A DNA stretch of 64,000 nt from Pseudanabaena mucicola FACHB-723 (GTDB taxonomy: Bacteria; Cyanobacteriota; Cyanobacteriia; Pseudanabaenales; Pseudanabaenaceae), in NCBI RefSeq assembly GCF_014696385.1, contig NZ_JACJQB010000007.1, positions 1-64,000 on the forward strand, in the 5' to 3' direction. A model generated the notes under the pieces. The model worked only from the letters and a program-made list of their open reading frames with translations. It made no database searches and was not told the origin of the DNA. Below, piece by piece: positions 57,928-64,000 of this stretch; position 1 is the first letter of the stretch, and each line of letters starts with the position of its first letter. The position numbers and the translations under genes are program-made.

Positions 57928-58182
57928 TCATTCTTCAATTAAATCTCTCTCGGTGACTTTACCAGATTTAACTGATTGAATTGAGCCAAGAAGATGTTTT
58001 GCGTTAACAGGATTGGATAGCAAATATAAGGTTTCTTTCCAAGCAGAAAATTCGTCTAGCGAAATTAAAATAGCCTTGTTGTCTTTGTCGTTACAAAGAA
58101 TTGTTGGTTGCACATTGTCAATCACGCGATCGATCAAGCCATCTAAATCATGACTTGCTTGTTGAGTCGTCATTGCATCCAT
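57928..58182 (-). CDS. Orphan Phd/YefM-type antitoxin
   Basis: The 84-residue protein has the Phd/YefM pattern: MDAMTTQQASHDLDGLIDRV, DNVQPTILCNDKDNKAILI and SLDEFSAWKETLYLL, which binds DNA through its N-terminus and a toxin through its C-terminus. No YoeB, Doc or other toxin gene is next to it: downstream is only 93 bp before the ABC ATPase gene. It may be a solitary repressor or the surviving half of a lost pair. Confidence 0.83.
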   Translation of the reverse strand: MDAMTTQQASHDLDGLIDRVIDNVQPTILCNDKDNKAILISLDEFSAWKETLYLLSNPVNAKHLLGSIQSVKSGKVTERDLIEE

Positions 58183-58227
58183 TTTTTTCTCATTACTTAA
58201 TGATTAGCTAGATAGATTATTCCCTTA

Positions 58228-60210
58228 TTAAACTGTCACTGCTTCGGCGAGAGTTGCGATCGCAATATCATCATTGATAGGCAAATCACAACGATCTTGG
58301 TAAACACTCAGATCAAACCAGAAAGTTGTTCCCACACCAACCTCGCTCTTGATATGAACATTGCTATGATGCTTCTCCACAATATTTCGCACAATTGACA
58401 GACCCAAGCCCGTACCTTCAAGCGTATGGACTTTATCCTCAACTCGATAGAAACGGTCAAAAATGCGATCGCAATCTTCCGCAGGAATACCATGCCCAGT
58501 ATCCTCGACCTCAACCCTGACATAGTTAATCACCCGATGGGGCTGCGTAGTGCTTTGGTCTTGCCAAGGATAGACCCGAATCGTCACCTTACCACCTGAT
58601 TCGGTAAACTTGAGGGCATTCCCCACCAAATTCGATAAAACCTGCAAGATCAAATCATAATTACCCCAAATTCTTTCTAAATCTGGCGTAATTTCATAAT
58701 TCAGTTCAATACCCTTTGATGAAGCATTGAGCCTGTAAGTGCGTACCGTCTGTTCCACCGTTTCCGATAGATCAATTGCCGAGAAATGATATTGACGACC
58801 CGACTCCAATCTGGATAAATCTAAAACATCATTCACCAAACGAGTTAAGCGATCGGTTTCACTATTAGCAGTACCGAGAAATTCCTTCTTCTGCTCATCA
58901 CTTAGCTCATCACCATATTCATGCAAAGTCTCAATAAAGGACTTGATATTAAATAAAGGCGTGCGTAACTCATGACTAACATTACTAATAAACCGACTTT
59001 GCGCCGCATTTAGCTCCACCTCACGGGTGATGTCCTGAATCGTAATCGCAATTCCTTTAATCGCATTACTAGAACTCAACACACTGGTAATCCAAATCCG
59101 AAACGCATGGGCAAGCACCGCATCACCCTTTTCCCCCGATGCCATAATCCGAAACTCACCACCCTCGCGCTCACCTGTGGCAATTTGCATCAGCGAGCGC
59201 CCCAAATCCGCACTAAGTCTTTCTGGCAAAATATTCAGAATACTTTTACCCTGCCAAATATTTTTACTGAGATCCTGATCCCAACCCATAATCTTGATTG
59301 CTGCAGGATTTGCCAACACAATCTTCATATCTGAGTCCAACAGCAAAGCTCCATCGGCGATCGTGGAGATCAGCGTTTCCAGTTTTGCTTTCTCTGCGGT
59401 TAACTCCTCAATATTTTGCTCCTCATAACTTTTGAGGCGCTGCGCCATCTCATTAAAGCTACGAATTAATTCGCCTAACTCCCCGCCAAAGGGTAAATCA
59501 ATCCGTTGCTTGAAATTACCACTCGCAATATTTTGTACCCCTGCCACCAATTCTCGCAATGGACGAGTAATGGTCACTGAATTTGAGGCAGCACCCAAAA
59601 TCACCATCGCCCAGATCGAGACAAATACCGCCGTCGTTACATCTAGGGTCAAGCTCGATGAAGCTACCGCCGTGGGGTTAGGATTGATCCCGATCGCAAT
59701 AATCCCCAAAGCCTTACCATCATGCTGTAAATTCACAAATATATCAGTTACCTCACCTTGCGGCGTAATATGCTGACGTACCAAGGGACGATCAGGACGC
59801 ATTAAAGGATCTTCTGGTAACTGAATCCGCCGCCTAATACTCAGAGAGTTTTGGACTTCATTGGAGGTAAACGGAATCCCATAAAATATTTCACCATCGG
59901 GATCAGCATAAAGAATGTAGCGAATACTAGAGCTACTGTCGTAAAACTCCCGCGATAAACGAGTTACTTCCTCTAGGTCATTCTTCGCGACTAGAGGAGC
60001 CACATTTGCCGCTAGCAACAAGCCCAAATCTTTACCAAAGCGCGTATCATTGAGCCGCGCATCCATCTGAATATCGTTGACCGCCCAAAAAGTGACAGCA
60101 CTCATTAGCAAAGATACTAACAACGTAATTAGCGCCATCAGCTTCGTTTGCAGCGAAAATTCTGTCCACCAGCGTCGCGGCGTATTGTAAATTTGTAGCA
60201 AAAAGTTCAT
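58228..60210 (-). CDS. nblS: Sensor histidine kinase NblS (Hik33, Ycf26)
   Basis: NblS controls high-light, cold and nutrient-stress gene expression with RpaB in cyanobacteria. The 660-residue protein has helix 1 (about 27-48), a periplasmic part, helix 2 (about 193-212), HAMP (about 213-265), a PAS domain (about 280-390), HisKA (FISNVSHELRTPLFNIKSF) and an ATPase domain with VGNALKFTESGGKVTI and GTGLGLSIVRNIVEKH. The size and the N-terminus (MNFLLQIYNTPRRWWTEFSL) fit the Hik33 family. It is divergent from the 60292 gene. Confidence 0.93.
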   Translation of the reverse strand: MNFLLQIYNTPRRWWTEFSLQTKLMALITLLVSLLMSAVTFWAVNDIQMDARLNDTRFGKDLGLLLAANVAPLVAKNDLEEVTRLSREFYDSSSSIRYILYADPDGEIFYGIPFTSNEVQNSLSIRRRIQLPEDPLMRPDRPLVRQHITPQGEVTDIFVNLQHDGKALGIIAIGINPNPTAVASSSLTLDVTTAVFVSIWAMVILGAASNSVTITRPLRELVAGVQNIASGNFKQRIDLPFGGELGELIRSFNEMAQRLKSYEEQNIEELTAEKAKLETLISTIADGALLLDSDMKIVLANPAAIKIMGWDQDLSKNIWQGKSILNILPERLSADLGRSLMQIATGEREGGEFRIMASGEKGDAVLAHAFRIWITSVLSSSNAIKGIAITIQDITREVELNAAQSRFISNVSHELRTPLFNIKSFIETLHEYGDELSDEQKKEFLGTANSETDRLTRLVNDVLDLSRLESGRQYHFSAIDLSETVEQTVRTYRLNASSKGIELNYEITPDLERIWGNYDLILQVLSNLVGNALKFTESGGKVTIRVYPWQDQSTTQPHRVINYVRVEVEDTGHGIPAEDCDRIFDRFYRVEDKVHTLEGTGLGLSIVRNIVEKHHSNVHIKSEVGVGTTFWFDLSVYQDRCDLPINDDIAIATLAEAVTV

Positions 60211-60291
60211 CTTTTTGTAGGCATTTGGTTGGAATTTGTATGGTTTTTCGTTTAATATGTGCGAGCGAACCGCAAGGATGAGGATCTCAAG

Positions 60292-61788
60292 ATGGATGAG
60301 GCTAGCATTATCAAGGCACTAAGGGCAGACCTTCAAGACTATAAGATAAAAACCCAAGTCCGCCGTAAAGAATCTCAATTACATGTGCTGGTCACCAGAA
60401 ATGATGGTGATGATCTTGATTATGCTGCTATCTATAATATTGTGAAAAACCGTATCGCTAATCTATCAATTGAGGGTGTAGATAGTTTAACGGTATATGG
60501 CAAGCTAACTGGAGCAAATCATCCTGAGTGGCAAAAGAAATCTGCGATCGCAAAACCCCTGCCACTGATTGAACTAGATCTCGATGAATTGGACGAGACT
60601 AGTCCTATTGCCATTGATAGCGCTCCTCCACACCAAGAGCATACCCAAACCGATTCTACGATGCAGGAGTCGCAAATATCTAATGAGCTAAAAGATTTTA
60701 AGACTAGCCTTGAGGACGATCTTAAATCTTTAGTTGATAATGATGATTCCAATAATACATTTGAGGATTTGCATGATCTAGACAATCTCAATTTACCCAT
60801 GTTGGGCAAAGTGCCATTTAGTGAACTTGAACCCGATACCTTTAACTTAGACAGCTCACGGCCAAAAGCTCCAAACAATTTGTCGGACGATTACTTATCC
60901 GATAGCCCAACCTTAGCAGCACCACTGCCAATGCCCCTTCCTCCCGTGCCAACCCGCAAAATTTTGCCAGAGGTTCATAACAGCAACACCAAACTAATCA
61001 AGACAAAAATCAAGCCTAATTACAAAAAACCGCTGGTGCTAGGAGCTTTTATTGCCACACTCGTCGGTGTTTTAGGAGCCTGTGGATGGGTAGTCTGGGA
61101 TCGTTTCAATCAACAAAATTATTTAGCAGATGCTCGCAATCTTGACCACGAAAAAATTGATATTCCAGCAATTACCAATCTAGAAACGTTAACTACCAAA
61201 CGCAATCAAATTCAAGGCATAGTTTCACAATTAGAAAGTATTTCCAATAATCCCATTTCTCTATATTCAGAAGCCCAATCTGAGTTAAACAGTCTGCGTC
61301 CAAAACTAGCGGAACTGGATCGCAAAGTTGCGGCTGAACAACTAGCCAATAAAAATCTAGAGCTGGCTAAAAGCAATACCTTAGAAGCAGCTAAATCTAC
61401 ACAGCAACCACCCCATAGCTCCAAAATTTGGCTCGCCGCCCAAGAAAAACGCCAACAAGCTTTGACATTGTTAGGAGAAATTCCTGCTGACTCGCTTCTA
61501 TATGCTGACGCGCAAAGTCGGCTCAAGCTTTACCGCAATGAATTGATCCAAATTAACCGATGGTTAGATATTCAAAAAAGAGCAGAGTCCGCCGCCAATA
61601 GCATTAGCCCTAATACCGTTAAGCAACTTCAACAACTCAAATCGACTACTGAAAAGCCAGCTTTTATAAATCAATGTCGCCCTCTGATCCAGTCACAGAT
61701 CTTGAGCGGTGACTCACAGCGGACTGGTTTAACAACTCCTAACCTCACCAGCTACCTATGTGCTTATTTCTGGGATCTACAGCAATAA
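60292..61788 (+). CDS. Conserved cyanobacterial membrane protein of unknown function
   Basis: The 498-residue protein has an N-terminal alpha/beta domain (about 1-85: MDEASIIKALRADLQDYKIK, LHVLVTRNDGDDLDYAAIYN, VDSLTVYGKLTG), an acidic low-complexity linker (about 100-235), one transmembrane helix (about 246-268, LVLGAFIATLVGVLGACGWV) and a helical C-terminal half rich in Gln, Ala and Lys. I recognise the N-terminal module as recurrent in cyanobacteria without a known function. The ATG at 60292 is preferred to an upstream ATT/TTG opening at 60259. Its stop is in a 16-bp palindrome. Confidence 0.8.
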   Translation: MDEASIIKALRADLQDYKIKTQVRRKESQLHVLVTRNDGDDLDYAAIYNIVKNRIANLSIEGVDSLTVYGKLTGANHPEWQKKSAIAKPLPLIELDLDELDETSPIAIDSAPPHQEHTQTDSTMQESQISNELKDFKTSLEDDLKSLVDNDDSNNTFEDLHDLDNLNLPMLGKVPFSELEPDTFNLDSSRPKAPNNLSDDYLSDSPTLAAPLPMPLPPVPTRKILPEVHNSNTKLIKTKIKPNYKKPLVLGAFIATLVGVLGACGWVVWDRFNQQNYLADARNLDHEKIDIPAITNLETLTTKRNQIQGIVSQLESISNNPISLYSEAQSELNSLRPKLAELDRKVAAEQLANKNLELAKSNTLEAAKSTQQPPHSSKIWLAAQEKRQQALTLLGEIPADSLLYADAQSRLKLYRNELIQINRWLDIQKRAESAANSISPNTVKQLQQLKSTTEKPAFINQCRPLIQSQILSGDSQRTGLTTPNLTSYLCAYFWDLQQ

Positions 61789-61823
61789 AAGTGGTGCACG
61801 CTGTACATGCACCACTTTTATTG
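61783..61823. terminator. Palindrome including the stop of the 60292 gene
   Basis: 16-bp perfect arms CAATAAAAGTGGTGCA and TGCACCACTTTTATTG around CGCTGTACA. The last sense codon and stop (CAA TAA, 61783-61788) lie in the left arm. Confidence 0.75.
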
Positions 61824-61867
61824 TTATACAATTTTTACAAATTTTACACCTTGATATAGCTATCTAG

Positions 61868-62602
61868 ATGACTTATTCCCTGCGGATCGTGGATATGAAT
61901 GAGAACGATCGCCCTCGCGAGCGATTGCTAAGTCAAGGCGTGCGAAGTCTATCGAATGCAGAACTAATTGCAATTTTGCTCGGCACAGGACAAGGTGCAG
62001 GAAAGCTCTCAGCAGTGGGGTTAGGGCAGCTAATTTTACAAACAATTGGCAAAGATCGAACTGGTGATCCCGTGGCATCTTTGCAAAATATCTCTGCACA
62101 GGAGCTGATGCAAATTGAGGGAGTTGGACCTGCTAAAGCCACAGCAATCTTGGCGGCGATCGAGTTAGGTAAACGGGCGCTATACGCCAAGCCACCAGAT
62201 TTGACAGAAGTAACCGATCCATCAATTGCTGCTACTGCTCTTAGTCAAGACTTGATGTGGCAACCACAGGAGCGGTTAGCAGTGGTAATGCTTGATAATA
62301 AGAATCGGATTATCGGTCAACGGATTATCACAATTGGAACGGCGACAGAGACCCTTGCCCATCCTCGCGATATCTTTCGGGAAGTTTTAAAAAGTGGTGC
62401 TGTGCGTCTCATCGTCGCGCACAACCATCCATCGGGAAATACGAACCCTAGCCCTGAAGACATTACATTGACTCGCCAGTTACTAGAAGCCGCCAGAATG
62501 TTAAATCTTCCCCTCCTTGATCATTTAATTTTAGGGAATGGAACGTTTTCTAGTCTTCGCGAAACTTCAACATTATGGCAAGAAATTCCTCAAGCAGAAT
62601 AA
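61868..62602 (+). CDS. radC: RadC-family JAMM protein
   Basis: The 244-residue protein has a helix-hairpin-helix region (about 20-110: [42 protein letters not shown]) and a MPN/JAMM metalloenzyme-like domain with HNHPSG...D ([18 protein letters not shown]). Annotated historically as DNA repair protein RadC, but the actual function is unsettled. The full JAMM metal set (Glu, HxH, Asp) appears kept. The stop codon is the first three bases of the palindrome at 62600-62642, which also ends the convergent Spy-like gene. Confidence 0.93.
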   Translation: MTYSLRIVDMNENDRPRERLLSQGVRSLSNAELIAILLGTGQGAGKLSAVGLGQLILQTIGKDRTGDPVASLQNISAQELMQIEGVGPAKATAILAAIELGKRALYAKPPDLTEVTDPSIAATALSQDLMWQPQERLAVVMLDNKNRIIGQRIITIGTATETLAHPRDIFREVLKSGAVRLIVAHNHPSGNTNPSPEDITLTRQLLEAARMLNLPLLDHLILGNGTFSSLRETSTLWQEIPQAE

Positions 62603-62642
62603 AAGTTGAAGCCGTCCGCGTAGCGGACGGCTTCAACTTTTA
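62600..62642. terminator. 20-bp perfect palindrome ending radC and the Spy-like gene
   Basis: Arms 62600-62619 and 62623-62642 are exact reverse complements (core GAAGCCGTCCGC / GCGGACGGCTTC). The first three bases are the radC stop TAA and the last three are the stop of the minus-strand gene. Confidence 0.8.
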
Positions 62643-63104
62643 GGATTTACCTTGACGCATCATGCCACGACGGTCTTGACGCTGTTGTTTCATTTGTTCT
62701 AGTTGTTGCTTCTGCTCAGGTGTGAGGATGTTTTGCATCTGTTGTTTATTGTCTTCAGCAATTGCTTTCATCTGTTGTTTTTGCGCGTCCGTCAGATTCA
62801 AATTTTTCCAGACCCCTTTACGATCTCCAGACTGACGAGCCTGCTCGATCATTGAGCGTTGAGCATCAGTCAAAACGCTTTGTTTACGAGTTTGGGCATT
62901 CTCACGAAGAGTTTTGATTTGAGCTTTTTGAGCTTCTGTCAAATTCAGTTGCTTCCAGCCATAGCCGTTGCCCTTACGGGATTTACGATTTTCAGTGTTG
63001 TTTTGGTTTTGAGCTTGGGCAGCAACTAAGTTGGGGATTGCCACTGCACCGATGGTGACGGTTACACAGGCGATCGCCAGCAATTTTTTGATATTACGAA
63101 GCAT
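62640..63104 (-). CDS. Spy/CpxP-like periplasmic protein with LTxxQ repeats
   Basis: The 154-residue protein has a signal peptide (cleavage near NLVAAQA), then three helical repeats with the LTEAQK / LTDAQR / LTDAQKQQMKAI / LTPEQKQQLEQM pattern of Spy and CpxP, periplasmic chaperone-like proteins induced by envelope stress. It is very rich in Gln, Lys and Arg and ends RRGMMRQGKS. Cyanobacterial members of this kind are common and uncharacterised. The gene is convergent with radC and its stop is in the shared palindrome. No two-component partner is adjacent. Confidence 0.87.
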   Translation of the reverse strand: MLRNIKKLLAIACVTVTIGAVAIPNLVAAQAQNQNNTENRKSRKGNGYGWKQLNLTEAQKAQIKTLRENAQTRKQSVLTDAQRSMIEQARQSGDRKGVWKNLNLTDAQKQQMKAIAEDNKQQMQNILTPEQKQQLEQMKQQRQDRRGMMRQGKS

Positions 63105-63266
63105 TGAAGTTTCTCCTTTGGTCGATATCTGATCTTAGAGATCTGAATTATCTGTACGAGGGTTTTGACAGATCGCCTCAGCAAAAGGTTCAAAATTATT
63201 TTTTCTGGCTAGCAAGTTGCGGCGCGAAGCATCGCAACTCATCTTCTGTTTTTATAACAAGCTAGT

Positions 63267-63710
63267 TCAGCCTGTGCAGCTTTTTAAAATCACCCCAATC
63301 ACGATGCCTAGACCTCCAAAACGGACGATTTGCCAAAAGGGTTCTCGAAAACTGCTCCAAGAGAGTAACCGACTTTCCAGATCGGCTTCAATTTGCTCTA
63401 GTTGCTCCGTCAGTGCTTGCAATTGCTTGAGTAACTCCTCTTTTTGAGGATGAGAGGGTGATGGTTGATGATGGGCGGGAACCTTACTGGTTCTGGAGCT
63501 ACGGCGAGCTTTGATGTTAGGTTGACGATGCAGCCGATCGCTAGAAATTTCTTGAATTTGCGATCGCACTTGTTCCTCTTGCGATCGCAATTCATCACGT
63601 TTGTGGGAATCACGGCGCACCTGCACAAATCGTTCTTCAATTTCTACTAAGAGATCTTTAGTTTCTTGAAGTTGTACTTCTATGTCACTCCAATCGGCAA
63701 TATCTGTCAC
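63267..63710 (-). CDS. Coiled-coil protein with C-terminal membrane anchor
   Basis: The 147-residue protein has a Glu/Arg-rich coiled coil (about 10-55), a basic Ser/His linker (about 65-90), a second coiled coil (KEELLKQLQALTEQLEQIEADL) and a C-terminal hydrophobic helix (VRFGGLGIVIGVILKSCTG) suited to a tail anchor. No family is recognised. It is 58 bp downstream of the truncated last gene on the same strand, so they are probably co-transcribed. Confidence 0.65.
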   Translation of the reverse strand: MTDIADWSDIEVQLQETKDLLVEIEERFVQVRRDSHKRDELRSQEEQVRSQIQEISSDRLHRQPNIKARRSSRTSKVPAHHQPSPSHPQKEELLKQLQALTEQLEQIEADLESRLLSWSSFREPFWQIVRFGGLGIVIGVILKSCTG

Positions 63711-63768
63711 AGCGTCAATACTTGAATAGTGTTAATGATGTAAATGTTGTATGTAAATGGGCTAAGCG

Positions 63769-64000
63769 TTAAGAATTGGGAGGCACAAATTCCTTGAGCC
63801 TCGTCGGTAAATTTTGACGCATCCAATCTTTGACTTGAGGAAACTGAATCGCCGCTAAGCCACTACCCAAAATCAAGGCAACGAGAATTAAGACGATAAT
63901 AAAAGTGCTATTGGTCTGCTTCGTGATCACAAATTCTGTCTTTGCCGAATTGATATCGTTAAGAGCATCATCATTGGAAGTTTCTTCGGAAACTGGTGAG
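63769..64000 (-). CDS. C-terminal part of a single-helix membrane protein (5' end outside the window)
   Basis: An open frame runs from the window edge to the stop at 63769, giving 76 residues. It has a short acidic/Ser-rich part (SPVSEETSNDDALNDINSAK), one transmembrane helix (FIIVLILVALILGSGLAAI) and a basic tail ending RLKEFVPPNS. No family is recognised. It lies upstream of the 63267 gene on the minus strand. The N-terminus and start are not visible. Confidence 0.6.
   Translation of the reverse strand, partial: SPVSEETSNDDALNDINSAKTEFVITKQTNSTFIIVLILVALILGSGLAAIQFPQVKDWMRQNLPTRLKEFVPPNS

Overview
The window is cyanobacterial chromosome, most likely from a filamentous Pseudanabaena-type organism. 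The kind of organism is clear from the phycobilisome core linker ApcE, cytochrome b6f subunit PetN, BicA/SbtA/SbtB bicarbonate uptake, the NblS (Hik33) kinase, Ycf35, a tmRNA tag of cyanobacterial type and dozens of copies of the HIP1 octamer GCGATCGC. The genus is a looser guess from overall flavour. I see no rRNA, tRNA, CRISPR array, prophage or insertion sequence.

Layout. 1-3.4 kb: a short DUF433 gene and apcE. 3.5-9.6 kb: a REC-GGDEF-EAL regulator and a large hybrid kinase. 9.7-14.3 kb: an RND efflux pump and its adaptor. 14.4-17 kb: an MtfA-like peptidase, then a pentapeptide-repeat membrane protein and a small secreted protein lying between two related C-rich repeats. 17.1-21.5 kb: a CheB-CheR-PAS-kinase fusion and a secreted protein. 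21.6-26.6 kb: a J-domain protein, a 54-codon gene, typA, rseP and doxX. 27.2-29.3 kb: an RRM protein, the DUF2997-ycf35-ferredoxin operon and ssrA. 29.5-35.8 kb: a carbon-uptake island (bicA, sbtA, sbtB, cation/proton antiporter). 35.9-44.7 kb: a DUF255 protein, a FIST-kinase-diguanylate cyclase operon and a CHASE2 nucleotide cyclase with a DUF928 partner. 44.9-50.7 kb: petN, a 42-residue membrane protein overlapping ribBA tail to tail, an SLH protein, an HTH/GrpE-like protein and a methylglyoxal-synthase/lipid-kinase fusion. 50.8-54.2 kb: two Uma2 nucleases, a compact restriction-modification pair and comB. 54.2-64 kb: an FTR1 permease, a CHAD protein, a universal stress protein, an ABC ATPase, an orphan Phd antitoxin, nblS, a conserved membrane protein, radC, a Spy-like protein and two small membrane proteins, the last cut by the window end.

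How it fits together. Most genes are housekeeping or signalling. Nucleotide second messengers recur: two c-di-GMP enzymes, one class III cyclase, and SbtB, whose family binds adenyl nucleotides. The island at 30-36 kb couples two sodium-dependent bicarbonate transporters to a putative sodium/proton antiporter. The most unusual non-coding features are long near-perfect palindromes that take in stop codons (241-300, 35758-35821, 55078-55130, 61783-61823, 62600-62642), a dispersed small inverted-repeat family ending in TAAGTAGCT, and a nested inverted repeat in the leader of sbtA that could fold as a three-way junction.
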